Notes under the pieces: model-generated
The model's database searches: none
The model's input: only the letters and a program-made list of their open reading frames with translations
What the model was told of the DNA's origin: nothing
Program-made: the position numbers and the translations under genes
Origin: Nemertoderma westbladi
Lineage: Eukaryota > Xenacoelomorpha > Nemertodermatida > Nemertodermatidae
Direction: 5' to 3'
Assembly (NCBI GenBank): GCA_032718475.1
Contig: JAUCBJ010005307.1
Location: 1-64,000, forward strand
Length of the DNA stretch: 64,000 nucleotides
In this document: in pieces, positions 13,021 to 27,110 of the stretch
Position numbering within the stretch: the first letter of the stretch is position 1
Layout: each line of letters begins with the position of its first letter

Positions 13021-15900
13021 AGCATATCAGTCAGTAGGTCTACAAGAGCATATCAATCAGTAGGTCTACAGGAGCATATCAATCAGTAGGTCTACAGGAG
13101 CATATCAATCAGTAGGTCTACAGGAGCATATCAATCAGTAGGTCTACAGGAGCATATCAATCAGTAGGTCTACAAGAGCATATCAATCAGTAGGTCTACA
13201 GGAGCATATCAATCAGTAGGTCTACAGGAGCATATCAATCAGTAGGTCTACAGGAGCATATCAATCAGTAGGTCTACAGGAGCATATCAACAATAAGTAG
13301 ATCTACAGAAGCATATCAATCAGTAGGTCTACAGGAGCATATCAATCAGTAGGTCTACAGGAGCATATCAATCAGTAGGTCTACAGGAGCATATCAATCA
13401 GTAGGTCTACAGGAGCATATCAATCAGTAGGTCTACAGGAGCATATCAACAATAAGTAGATCTACAGAAGCATATCAATCAGTAGGTCTACAGGAGCATA
13501 TCAATCAGTAGGTCTACAGGAGCATATCAATCAGTAGGTCTACAGGAGCAAATCAATCAGTAGGTCTACAGGAGCATATCAATCAGTAGATCTACAGGAG
13601 CATATCAATCAGTAGGTCTACAAGAGCATATCAATCAGTAGGTCTACAGGAGCATATCAATCAGTAGGTCTACAGGAGCATATCAATCAGTAGGTCTACA
13701 GGAGCATATCAATCAGTAGGTCTACAGGAGCATATCAATCAGTAGGTCTACAAGAGCATATCAATCAGTAGGTCTACAGGAGCATATCAATCAGTAGGTC
13801 TACAGGAGCATATCAATCAGTAGGTCTACAGGAGCATATCAATCAGTAGGTCTACAGGAGCATATCAATCAGTAGGTCTACAGGAGCATATCAGTCAGTA
13901 GGTCTACAAGAGCATATCAATCAGTAGGTCTACAGGAGCATATCAATCAGTAGGTCTACAGGAGCATATCAATCAGTAGGTCTACAGGAGCATATCAATC
14001 AGTAGGTCTACAGGAGCATATCAATCAGTAGGTCTACAAGAGCATATCAATCAGTAGGTCTACAGGAGCATATCAATCAGTAGGTCTACAGGAGCATATC
14101 AATCAGTAGGTCTACAGGAGCATATCAATCAGTAGGTCTACAGGAGCATATCAACAATAAGTAGATCTACAGAAGCATATCAATCAGTAGGTCTACAGGA
14201 GCATATCAATCAGTAGGTCTACAGGAGCATATCAATCAGTAGGTCTACAGGAGCATATCAATCAGTAGGTCTACAGGAGCATATCAATCAGTAGGTCTAC
14301 AGGAGCATATCAACAATAAGTAGATCTACAGAAGCATATCAATCAGTAGGTCTACAGGAGCATATCAATCAGTAGGTCTACAGGAGCATATCAATCAGTA
14401 GGTCTACAGGAGCAAATCAATCAGTAGGTCTACAGGAGCATATCAATCAGTAGATCTACAGGAGCATATCAATCAGTAGGTCTACAGGAGCATATCAATC
14501 AGTAGGTCTACAAGAGCATATCAATCAGTAGGTCTACAGGAGCATATCAATCAGAAGGTCTACAGGAGCATATCAATCAGTAGGTCTACAGGAGCATATC
14601 AATTAGTAGGTCTACAGGAGCATATCAATCAGTAGGTCTACAGTAGCATATCAATCAGTAGGTCTACAAGAGATCAATCAGTAGGTCAACAGGAGCATAT
14701 CAATCAGTAGGTCTACAAGAGCATATCAATCAGAAGGTCTACAGGAGCATATCAATCAGTAGGTCTACAAGAGCATATCAATCAGTAGGTCTACAGGAGC
14801 ATATCAATCAGAAGGTCTACAGGAGCATATCAATCAGTAGGTCTACAGGAGCATATCAATCAGTAGGTCTACAGGAGCATATCAATCAGTAGGTCTACAG
14901 GAGCATATCAATCAGTAGGTCTACAGGAGCATATCAGTCAGTAGGTCTACAAGAGCATATCAATCAGTAGGTCTACAGGAGCATATCAATCAGTAGGTCT
15001 ACAGGAGCATATCAATCAGTAGGTCTACAGGAGCATATCAATCAGTAGGTCTACAGGAGCATATCAATCAGTAGGTCTACAAGAGCATATCAATCAGTAG
15101 GTCTACAGGAGCATATCAATCAGTAGGTCTACAGGAGCATATCAATCAGTAGGTCTACAGGAGCATATCAATCAGTAGGTCTACAGGAGCATATCAACAA
15201 TAAGTAGATCTACAGAAGCATATCAATCAGTAGGTCTACAGGAGCATATCAATCAGTAGGTCTACAGGAGCATATCAATCAGTAGGTCTACAGGAGCATA
15301 TCAATCAGTAGGTCTACAGGAGCATATCAATCAGTAGGTCTACAGGAGCATATCAACAATAAGTAGATCTACAGAAGCATATCAATCAGTAGGTCTACAG
15401 GAGCATATCAATCAGTAGGTCTACAGGAGCATATCAATCAGTAGGTCTACAGGAGCAAATCAATCAGTAGGTCTACAGGAGCATATCAATCAGTAGATCT
15501 ACAGGAGCATATCAATCAGTAGGTCTACAGGAGCATATCAATCAGTAGGTCTACAAGAGCATATCAATCAGTAGGTCTACAGGAGCATATCAATCAGAAG
15601 GTCTACAGGAGCATATCAATCAGTAGGTCTACAGGAGCATATCAATTAGTAGGTCTACAGGAGCATATCAATCAGTAGGTCTACAGTAGCATATCAATCA
15701 GTAGGTCTACAAGAGATCAATCAGTAGGTCAACAGGAGCATATCAATCAGTAGGTCTACAAGAGCATATCAATCAGAAGGTCTACAGGAGCATATCAATC
15801 AGTAGGTCTACAAGAGCATATCAATCAGTAGGTCTACAGGAGCATATCAATAAGAAGGTCTACAGGAGCATATCAATCAGTAGGTCTACAGGAGCATATC
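13020..15900. repeat. Segmental tandem repeats of 864 and 1,043 bp
   Basis: The rare GAGCAAATC variant appears at 13,548, 14,412 and 15,455, so spacings are 864 and 1,043 bp. The 29-bp CAACAATAAG units at 13,289 and 14,153 are also 864 bp apart. The rare 23-bp unit AAGAGATCAATC followed by GTCAAC occurs at 14,671 and 15,714, again 1,043 bp apart, as do the neighbouring CAGAAGG (T26A) and CAGTAGCAT variants. The second and third copies share the 23-bp unit and the first lacks it, so the last duplication came after that unit arose. 1,043 equals 40 units plus 3 bp, as expected from two 29-mers and one 23-mer. Confidence 0.85.
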
Positions 15901-18900
15901 AATCAGTAGGTCTACAGGAGCATATCAATCAGTAGGTCTACAGGAGCATATCAATCAGTAGGTCTACAGGAGCATATCAATCAGTAGGTCTACAGGAGCA
16001 TATCAATCAGTAGGTCTACAGGAGCATATCAATCAGTAGGTCTACAGGAGCATATCAATCAGTAGGTCTACAGGAGCATATCAACAATAAGTAGATCTAC
16101 AGAAGCATATCAACAATAAGTAGATCTACAGAAGCATATCAACAATAAGTAGATCTACAGAAGCATATCAACAATAAGTAGATCTACAGGAGCATATCAA
16201 TCAGTAGGTCTACAGGAGCATATCAATCAGTAGGTCTACAGGAGCATATCAATCAGTAGGTCTACAGGAGCATATCAACAATAAGTAGATCTACAGAAGC
16301 ATATCAATCAGTAGATCTACAGGAGCATATCAATCAGTAGGTCTACAGGAGCATATCAATCAGTAGGTCTACAGGAGCATATCAACAATAAGTAGATCTA
16401 CAGAAGCATATCAATCAGTAGGTCTACAGGAGCATATCAATCAGTAGGTCTACAGGAGCATATCAACAATAAGTAGATCTACAGAAGCATATCAATCAGT
16501 AGGTCTACAGGAGCATATCAATCAGTAGGTCTACAGGAGCATATCAACAATAAGTAGATCTACAGAAGCATATCAATCAGTAGATCTACAGGAGCATATC
16601 AATCAGTAGGTCTACAGGAGCATATCAATCAGTAGGTCTACAGGAGCATATCAATCAGTAGGTCTACAAGAGCATATCATCAATCAGTAGATCTACAGGA
16701 GCATATCAATCAGTAGGTCTACAGGAGCATATCAATCAGTAGGTCTACAGGAGCATATCAGTCAGTAGGTCTACAGGAGCATATCAGTCAGTAGGTCTAC
16801 AGGAGCATATCAATCAGTAGATCTACAGGAGCATATCAGTCAGTAGGTCTACAGGAGCATATCAACAATAAGTAGATCTACAGAAGCATATCAATCAGTA
16901 GGTCTACAGGAGCATATCAGTCAGTAGGTCTACAGGAGCATATCAATCAGTAGGTCTACAGGAGCATATCAACAATAAGTAGATCTACAGAAGCATATCA
17001 ATCAGTAGGTCTACAGGAGCATATCAGTCAGTAGGTCTACAGGAGCATATCAATCAGTAGGTCTACAGGAGCATATCAATCAGTAGGTCTACAGGAGCAT
17101 ATCAATCAGTAGGTCTACAGGAGCATATCAGTCAGTAGGTCTACAGGAGCATATCAATCAGTAGGTCTACAGGAGCATATCAACAATAAGTAGATCTACA
17201 GAAGCATATCAATCAGTAGGTCTACAGGAGCATATCAGTCAGTAGGTCTACAGGAGCATATCAATCAGTAGGTCTACAGGAGCATATCAATCAGTAGGTC
17301 TACAGGAGCATATCAGTCAGTAGGTCTACAGGAGCATATCAGTCAGTAGGTCTACAGGAGCATATCAATCAGTAGGTCTACAGGAGCATATCAACAATAA
17401 GTAGATCTACAGAAGCATATCAATCAGTAGGTCTACAGGAGCATATCAGTCAGTAGGTCTACAGGAGCATATCAATCAGTAGGTCTACAGGAGCATATCA
17501 ATCAGTAGGTCTACAGGAGCATATCAATCAGTAGGTCTACAGGAGCATATCAATCAGTAGGTCTACAGGAGCATATCAATCAGTAGGTCTACAGGTGCAT
17601 ATCAATCAGTAGGTCTACAGGAGCATATCAATCAGTAGGTCTACAGGAGCATATCAGTCAGTAGGTCTACAGGAGCATATCAGTCAGTAGGTCTACAGGA
17701 GCATATCAATCAGTAGGTCTACAGGAGCATATCAATCAGTAGATCTACAGGAACATATCAATCAGTAGGTCTACAGGAGCATATCAGTCAGTAGGTCTAC
17801 AGGAGCATATCAGTCAGTAGGTCTACAGGAGCATATCAATCAGTAGGTCTACAGGAGCATATCAACAATAAGTAGATCTACAGAAGCATATCAATCAGTA
17901 GGTCTACAGGAGCATATCAGTCAGTAGGTCTACAGGAGCATATCAGTCAGTAGGTCTACAGGAGCATATCAATCAGTAGGTCTACAGGAGCATATCAATC
18001 AGTAGGTCTACAAGAGCATATAAATCAGTAGATCTACAGGAACATATCAATCAGTAGGTCTACAGGAGCATATCAATCAGTAGGTCTACAAGAGCATATA
18101 AATCAGTAGATCTACAGGAACATATCAATCAGTAGATCTACAGGAACATATCAATCAGTAGGTCTACAGGAGCATATCAGTCAGTAGGTCTACAGGAGCA
18201 TATCAGTCAGTAGGTCTACAGGAGCATATCAATCAGTAGGTCTACAGGAGCATATCAGTCAGTAGGTCTACAGGAGCATATCAATCAGTAGGTCTACAGG
18301 AGCATATCAATCAGTAGGTCTACAGGAGCATATCAATCAGTAGATCTACAGGAACATATCAATCAGTAGGTCTACAGGAGCATATCAGTCAGTAGGTCTA
18401 CAGGAGCATATCAGTCAGTAGGTCTACAGGAGCATATCAATCAGTAGGTCTACAGGAGCATATCAACAATAAGTAGATCTACAGAAGCATATCAATCAGT
18501 AGGTCTACAGGAACATATCAGTCAGTAGGTCTACAGGAGCATATCAGTCAGTAGGTCTACAGGAGCATATCAATCAGTAGGTCTACAGGAGCATATCAAT
18601 CAGTAGGTCTACAAGAGCATATAAATCAGTAGATCTACAGGAACATATCAATCAGTAGGTCTACAGGAGCATATCAATCAGTAGGTCTACTAGAGCATAT
18701 CAATCAGTAGGTCTACAGGAGCATATCAGTCAGTAGGTCTACAGGAGCATATCAATCAGTAGGTCTACAGGAGCATATCAGTCAGTAGGTCTACAGGAGC
18801 ATATCAGTCAGTAGGTCTACAGGAGCATATCAATCAGTAGGTCTACAGGAGCATATCAATCAGTAGGTCTACAGGAGCATATCAACAATAAGTAGATCTA

Positions 18901-19400
18901 CAGAAGCATATCAATCAGTAGGTCTACAGGAGCATATCAATCAGTAGGTCTACAGGAGCATATCAACAATAAGTAGATCTACAGGAGCATATCAATCAGT
19001 AGGTCTACAGGAGCATATCAATCAGTAGGTCTACAAGAGCATATCATCAATCAGTAGATCTACAGGAGCATATCAATCAGTAGGTCTACAGGAGCATATC
19101 AATCAGTAGGTCTACAGGAGCATATCAGTCAGTAGGTCTACAGGAGCATATCAGTCAGTAGTTCTACAGGAGCATATCAATCAGTAGGTCTACAGGAGCA
19201 TATCAATCAGTAGGTCTACAAGAGCATATCATCAATCAGTAGATCTACAGGAGCATATCAATCAGTAGGTCTACAGGAGCATATCAATCAGTAGGTCTAC
19301 AGGAGCATATCAGTCAGTAGGTCTACAGGAGCATATCAGTCAGTAGTTCTACAGGAGCATATCAATCAGTAGGTCTACAGGAGCATATCAATCAGTAGGT
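15900..19400. repeat. Array domain 4: 29-mer-rich, with first C19A/G3A dimers
   Basis: The 29-bp units followed by G3A/G11A units are frequent here (about 16,083-16,200, 16,277, 16,382, 16,464, 16,547, 16,862, 16,970, 17,184, 17,392, 17,862, 18,464, 18,882 and 18,963), mixed with A21G units. From about 18,007 the dimer of a G10A/C19A unit followed by a G3A/G13A unit first becomes recurrent. A CATCAATCAG form (3 bp longer) occurs at about 16,678, 19,046 and 19,231. Confidence 0.75.
16083..16198. repeat. Four consecutive 29-bp variant units
   Basis: AACAATAAG starts at 16,083, 16,112, 16,141 and 16,170, each exactly 29 bp apart. Elsewhere in the window this variant stands alone between 26-bp units, so this is a private amplification of the 29-bp form. 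Confidence 0.9.
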
Positions 19401-19430
19401 CTACAGGAGCATATCAGTCAGTAGATCTAC

Positions 19431-20840
19431 AGGGGCATATCAATCAGTAGGTCTACAGGGGCATATCAGTCAGTAGATCTACAGGGGCATATCAATCAGT
19501 AGGTCTACAGGGGCATATCAATCAGTAGGTCTACAGGAGCATATCAATGAGTAGGTCAACAGGAGCATATCAATCAGTAGGTCTACAGGAGCATATCAAT
19601 CAGTAGGTCTACAGGAGCATATCAATCAGTAGGTCTACAGGAGCATATCAATCAGTAGGTCTACAGGAGCATATCAATCAGTAGGTCTACAGGAGCATAT
19701 CAGTCAGTAGGTCTACAGGAGCATATCAGTCAGTAGATCTACAGGGGCATATCAATCAGTAGGTCTACAGGAGCATATCAATCAGTAGGTCTACAGGAGC
19801 ATATCAATCAGTAGATCTACAGGAGCATATCAGTCAGTAGGTCTACAGGGGCATATCAGTCAGTAGATCTACAGGAACATATCAATCAGTAGGTCTACAG
19901 GGGCATATCAATCAGTAGGTCTACAGGAGCATATCAATGAGTAGGTCTACAGGAGCATATCAATCAGTAGGTCTACAGGAGCATATCAATCAGTAGGTCT
20001 ACAGGGGCATATCAATCAGTAGGTCTACAGGAGCATATCAATGAGTAGGTCTACAGGAGCATATCAATCAGTAGGTCTACAGGAGCATATCAATCAGTAG
20101 GTCTACAGGAGCATATCAATCAGTAGATCTACAGGAGCATATCAGTCAGTAGGTCTACAGGGGCATATCAATCAGTAGGTCTACAGGGGCATATCAGTCA
20201 GTAGATCTACAGGAACATATCAATCAGTAGGTCTACAGGGGCATATCAATCAGTAGGTCTACAGGAGCATATCAATGAGTAGGTCTACAGGAGCATATCA
20301 ATCAGTAGGTCTACAGGAGCATATCAATCAGTAGGTCTACAGGAGCATATCAATCAGTAGGTCTACAGGAGCATATCAATCAGTAGGTCTACAGGAGCAT
20401 ATCAATCAGTAGGTCTACAGGAGCATATCAGTCAGTAGATCTACAGGGGCATATCAATCAGTAGGTCTACAGGAGCATATCAATCAGTAGGTCTACAGGA
20501 GCATATCAATCAGTAGGTCTACAGGAGCATATCAATCAGTAGGTCTACAGGAGCATATCAATCAGTAGGTCTACAGGAGCATATCAGTCAGTAGGTCTAC
20601 AAGAGCATATCAATCAGTAGGTCTACAGGAGCATATCAATCAGTAGGTCTACAGGAGCATATCAATCAGTAGGTCTACAGGAGCATATCAGTCAGTAGAT
20701 CTACAGGGGCATATCAATCAGTAGGTCTACAGGAGCATATCAATCAGTAGGTCTACAGGAGCATATCAATCAGTAGGTCTACAGGAGCATATCAATCAGT
20801 AGGTCTACAGGAGCATATCAGTCAGTAGATCTACAGGGGC
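19431..20840. repeat. Array domain 5: A12G (AGGGGCAT) units
   Basis: The A12G change giving CAGGGGCATATC is concentrated between 19,431 and 20,840, often in a G3A unit after an A21G unit, together with CATATCAATGAG (C23G) units at about 19,549, 19,937, 20,040 and 20,274. A12G otherwise occurs in the first unit of the array (about 853) and as isolated members of the higher-order repeat (for example 24,700). The cluster is a locally spread variant. Confidence 0.75.
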
Positions 20841-21699
20841 ATATCAATCAGTAGGTCTACAGGAGCATATCAATCAGTAGGTCTACAGGAGCATATCAAT
20901 CAGTAGGTCTACAGGAGCATATCAATCAGTAGGTCTACAGGAGCATATCAATCAGTAGGTCTACAGGAGCATATCAATCAGTAGGTCTACAGGAGCATAT
21001 CAATCAGTAGGTCTACAGGAGCATATCAATCAGTAGGTCTACAGGAGCATATCAATCAGTAGGTCTACAGGAGCATATCAGTCAGTAGGTCTACAGGAGC
21101 ATATCAATCAGTAGGTCTACAGGAGCATATCAATCAGTAGGTCTACAGGAGCATATCAATCAGTAGGTCTACAGGAGCATATCAATCAGTAGGTCTACAG
21201 GAGCATATCAACAATAAGTAGATCTACAGAAGCATATCAATCAGTAGGTCTACAGGAGCATATCAATCAGTAGGTCTACAGGAGCATATCAGTCAGTAGG
21301 TCTACAGGAGCATATCAATCAGTAGGTCTACAGGAGCATATCAATCAGTAGGTCTACAGGAGCATATCAGTCAGTAGGTCTACAGGAGCATATCAATCAG
21401 TAGGTCTACAGAAGCATATCAATCAGTAGGTCTACAGGAGCATATCAATCAGTAGGTCTACAGGAGCATATCAGTCAGTAGGTCTACAGGAGCATATCAA
21501 TCAGTAGGTCTACAGGAGCATATCAATCAGTAGGTCTACAGGAGCATATCAATCAGTAGGTCTACAGGAGCATATCAATCAGTAGGTCTACAGGAGCATA
21601 TCAATCAGTAGGTCTACAGGAGCATATCAGTCAGTAGGTCTACAGGAGCATATCAATCAGTAGGTCTACAGGAGCATATCAATCAGTAGGTCTACAGGA

Positions 21700-22786
21700 G
21701 CATATCAATCAGTAGGTTTACAGGAGCATATCAATCAGTAGGTCTACAGGAGCATATCAATCAGTAGGTCTACAGGAGCATATCAATCAGTAGATCTACA
21801 GGAGCATATCAATCAGTAGATCTACAGGAGCATATCAATCAGTAGGTTTACAGGAGCATATCAATCAGTAGGTCTACAGGTGCATATCAATCAGTAGGTC
21901 TACAGGAGCATATCAATCAGTAGTTCTAAAGGGAGCATATCAATCAGTAGGTTTACAGGAGCATATCAATCAGTAGGTCTACAGGTGCATATCAATCAGT
22001 AGATCTACAGGAGCATATCAATCAGTAGGTTTACAGGAGCATATCAATCAGTAGGTCTACAGGTGCATATCAATCAGTAGGTCAACAGGAGCATATCAAT
22101 CAGTAGGTCTACAGGTGCATATCAATCAGTAGATCTACAGGAGCATATCAATCAGTAGGTCTACAAGAGCATATAAATCAGTAGATCTACAGGAACATAT
22201 CAACAATCAGTAGATCTACATGAGCATATCAATCAGTAGGTTTACAGGAGCATATCAATCAGTAGGTCTACAGGTGCATATCAATCAGTAGGTCAACAGG
22301 AGCATATCAATCAGTAGGTCTACAGGTGCATATCAATCAGTAGATCTACAGGAGCATATCAATCAGTAGGTTTACAGGAGCATATCAATCAGTAGGTCTA
22401 CAGGTGCATATCAATCAGTAGGTCAACAGGAGCATATCAATCAGTAGGTCTACAGGTGCATATCAATCAGTAGATCTACAGGAGCATATCAATCAGTAGG
22501 TCTACAAGAGCATATAAATCAGTAGATCTACAGGAACATATCAACAATCAGTAGATCTACAGGAGCATATCAACAATCAGTAGATCTACATGAGCATATC
22601 AATGAGTAGGTCTACAGGAGCATATCAATCAGTAGGTCTACAGGAGCATATCAATCAGTAGGTCTACAGGAGCATATCAATCAGTAGGTCTACAGGAGCA
22701 TATCAATCAGTAGGTCTACAAGAGCATATCAATCAGTAGATCTACAAGAGCATATAAATCAGTAGTTCTACAGGAGCATATCAATG
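21700..22786. repeat. Array domain 6: A12T, C5T and T6A units in short modules
   Basis: AGGTTTAC (C5T), CAGGTGCAT (A12T) and AGGTCAAC (T6A) units alternate. GGTCAAC occurs at 22,080, 22,291 and 22,421, the last two 130 bp (5 units) apart. The 27-bp AGTTCTAAAGGGAG unit at 21,922 is the same rare form as at 1,418 and 1,627, so this domain shares ancestry with the left end of the array about 20 kb away. Units with CATGAGCAT preceded by a CAA insertion recur at about 22,211 and 22,581. Confidence 0.75.
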
Positions 22787-24091
22787 AGTAGATCTACAGG
22801 AACATATCAATCAGTAGGTCTACAGGAGCATATCAATCAGTAGGTCTACAGGAGCATATCAATCAGTAGGTCTACAAGAGCATATAAATCAGTAGATCTA
22901 CAGGAGCATATCAATCAGTAGGTCAACAGGAGCATATCAATCAGTAGGTCTACAGGAGCATATCAATCCGTAGATCTACAAGAGCATATAAATCAGTAGA
23001 TCTACAGGAGCATATCAATCAGTAGGTCTACAGGAGCATATCAATCAGTAGATCTACAGGAACATATCAATCAGTAGGTCTACAGGAGCATATCAATCAG
23101 TAGGTCTACAGGAGCATATCAATCAGTAGGTCTACAAGAGCATATAAATCAGTAGATCTACAGGAACATATCAATCAGTAGGTCTACAGGAGCATATCAA
23201 TCAGTAGATATACAGGAACATATCAATCAGTAGATATACAGGAACATATCAATCAGTAGATCTACAGGAACATATCAATCAGTAGGTCTACAGGAGCATA
23301 TCAATCAGTAGGTCTACAGGAGCATATCAATCAGTAGGTCTACAGGAGCATATCAATCAGTAGGTCTACAAGAGCATATAAATCAGTAGATCTACAGGAA
23401 CATATCAATCAGTAGGTCTACAGGAGCATATCAATCAGTAGGTTTACAGGAGCATATCAATCAGTAGGTCTACAGGAGCATATAAATCAGTAGATCTACA
23501 GGAACATATCAATCAGTAGGTCTACAGGAACATATCAATCAGTAGGTCTACAGGAGCATATCAATCAGTAGGTCTACAGGAGCATATCAATCAGTAGGTC
23601 TACAAGAGCATATAAATCAGTAGATCTACAGGAACATATCAATCAGTAGGTCTACAGGAGCATATCAATCAGTAGGTTTACAGGAGCATATCAATCAGTA
23701 GGTCTACAGGAGCATATAAATCAGTAGGTCTACAGGAACATATCAATCAGTAGGTCTACAGGAGCATATCATTCAGTAGGTCTACAGGAGCATATCAATC
23801 AGTAGGTCTACAGGAGCATAGCAATCAGTAGGTCTACAGGAGCATATCAATCACTAGGTCTACAGGAGCAATCAATCAGTAGATCTACAGGAGCATATCA
23901 ATCAGTAGGTTTACAGGAGCATATCAATCAGTAGGTCTACAGGAGCATATCAATCAGTAGGTCTACAGGAGCATATCAACAATCAGTAGATCTACAGGAG
24001 CATATCAATCAGTAGGTTTACAGGAGCATATCAATCAGTAGATCTACAGGAGCATATCAATCAGTAGGTCTACAGGAGCATATCAATAAGT

Positions 24092-24273
24092 AGGTTTACA
24101 GGAGCATATCAATCAGTAGGTTTACAGGAGCATATCAATCAGTAGGTTTACAGGAGCATATCAATCAGTAGGTTTACAGGAGCATATCAATCAGTAGGTT
24201 TACAGGAGCATATCAATCAGTAGGTTTACAGGAGCATATCAATCAGTAGGTTTACAGGAGCATATCAATCAGT
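24092..24273. repeat. Run of seven consecutive C5T (AGGTTTAC) units
   Basis: Seven units in a row begin AGGTTTACAGG, at 24,092, 24,118, 24,144, 24,170, 24,196, 24,222 and 24,248, bounded by a CAATAAGT unit and by AGATCTACAGAAAC. The run is copied intact in the other higher-order copies, starting at 33,215 and 43,881. Confidence 0.9.
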
Positions 24274-27110
24274 AGATCTACAGAAACATATCAATCAGTA
24301 GGTCTACAGGAGCATATCATTCAGTAGGTCTACAGGAGCATATCAATCAGTAGGTCTACAGGAGCATATAAATCAGTAGATCTACAGGAACATATCAATC
24401 AGTAGGTCTACAGGAGCATATCAATCAGTAGGTCTACAGGAGCATATCAATCAGTAGGTCTACAGGAGCATATCAATCAGTAGTTCTACAGGAGCATATC
24501 AATCAGTAGGTCTACAGGAGCATATCAATCAGTAGGTCTACAAGAGCATATGAATCAGTAGGTCTACAGGAGCATATCAATCATTAGGTCTACAGGAGCA
24601 TATCGATCAGTAGGTCTACAGGAGCATATCAATCAGTAGGTCTACAGGAGCATAGCAATCAGTAGGTTTACAGGAGCATATCAATCAGTAGGTCTACAGG
24701 GGCATATCAATCAGTAGGTCTACAGGAGCATATCAATCAGTAGTTCTACAGGAGCATATCAATCAGTAGGTCTACAGGAGCATATCAATCAGTAGGTCTA
24801 CAAGAGCATATGAATCAGTAGGTCTACAGGAGCATATCAATCAGTAGGTTTACAGGAGCATATCAATCAGTAGGTCTACAGGGGCATATCAATCAGTAGG
24901 TCTACAGGAGCATATCAATCAGTAGTTCTACAGGAGCATATCAATCAGTAGGTCTACAGGAGCATATCAATCAGTAGGTCTACAAGAGCATATGAATCAG
25001 TAGGTCTACAGGAGCATATCAATCAGTAGATATACAGGAACATATCAATCAGTAGATATACAGGAGCATATCAATCAGTAGATCTACAGGAGCATATCAA
25101 TCAGTAGGTCTACATGAGTATATCGATCAGTAGGTCTACAGGAGCATATCAATCAGTAGGTCTACAGGAGCATAGCAATCAGTAGGTCTACAGGAGCATA
25201 TCAATCAGTAGGTCTACACGAGCATATGAATCAGTAGTAGGTCTACAGGAGCATATCAATCAGTAGGTCTACAGGAGTATATCGATCAGTAGGTCTACAG
25301 GAGCATATCAATCAGTAGGTCTACAGGAGCATATCAATCAGTAGGTCTACAGGAGCATATCAATCAGTAGGTCTACAGGAGCATATCAATCAGTAGGTCT
25401 ACAGGAGCATATCAATCAGTAGGTCTACAAGAGCATATGAATCAGTAGGTCTACAGGAGCATATCAATCAGTAGGTCTACAGGAGCATATCGATCAGTAG
25501 GTCTACAGGAGCATATCAATCAGTAGGTCTACAGGAGCATATCAATCAGTAGGTCTACAGGAGCATATCAATCAGTAGGTCTACAAGAGCATATGAATCA
25601 GTAGGTCTACAAGAGCATATGAATCAGTAGGTCTACAGGAGCATATCAATCAGTAGGTCTACAGGAGCATATCGATCAGTAGGTCTACAGGAGCATATCA
25701 ATCAGTAGGTCTACAGGAGCATATCAATCAGTAGGTCTACAAGAGCATATGAATCAGTAGGTCTACAGGAGCATATCAATCAGTAGGTCTACAGGAGCAT
25801 ATCAATCAGTAGGTCTACAGGAGCATATCAATCAGTAGGTCTACAGGAGCATATCAATCAGTAGGTCTACAAGAGCATATAAATCAGTAGATCTACAGGA
25901 ACATATCAATCAGTAGGTCTACAGGAGCATATCAATCAGTAGGTCTACAGGAGCATATCAATCAGTAGGTCTACAGGAGCATATCAATCAGTAGGTCTAC
26001 AGGAGCATATCAATCAGTAGGTCTACAGGAGCATATCAATCAGTAGGTCTACAGGAGCATATCAATCAGTAGGTCTACAGGAGCATATCAATCAGTAGGT
26101 CTACAGGAGCATATCAATCAGTAGGTCTACAGGAGCATATCATTCAGTAGGTCTACAGGAGCATATCAATCAGTAGGTCTACAGGAGCATATCAATCAGT
26201 AGGTCTACAAGAGCATATAAATCAGTAGATCTACAGGAACATATCAATCAGTAGGTCTACAGGAGCATATCAATCAGTAGGTCTACAGGAGCATATCAAT
26301 CAGTAGGTCTACAGGAGCATATCAATCAGTAGGTCTACAGGAGCATATCAATCAGTAGGTCTACAGGAGCATATCAATCAGTAGGTCTACAAGAGCATAT
26401 AAATCAGTAGATCTACAGGAACATATCAATCAGTAGGTCTACAGGAGCATATCAATCAGTAGGTCTACAGGAGCATATCAATCAGTAGGTCTACAAGAGC
26501 ATATAAATCAGTAGATCTACAGGAACATATCAATCTGTAGGTCTACAGGAGCATATCAATCAGTAGATCTACAGGAACATATCAATCAGTAGGTCTACAG
26601 GAGCATATCAATCAGTAGGTCTACAGGAGCATATCAATCAGTAGGTCTACAGGAGCATATCAATCAGTAGGTCTACAGGAGCATATCAATCAGTAGATCT
26701 ACAAGAGCATATAAATCAGTAGATCTACAGGAACATATCAATCAGTAGATCTACAGGAACATATCAATCAGTAGGTCTACAGGAGCATATCAATCAGTAG
26801 GTCTACAGGAGCATATCAATCAGTAGGTCTACAGGAGCATATCGATAAGTATGTCTACAAGAGCATATCAATCAGTAGGTCTACAGGAGCATATCGATCA
26901 GTAGATCTACAGGAGCATATCAATCAGTAGGTCTACAGGAGCATATCAATCAGTAGATCTACATGAGCATATCAATCAGTAGATCTACAGGAACATATCA
27001 ATCAGTAGGTCTACAGGAGCATATCAATCAGTAGGTCTACAGGAGCATATCGATCAGTAGATCTACAGGAGCATATCAATCAGTAGGTCTACAGGAGCAT
27101 ATCAATCAGT

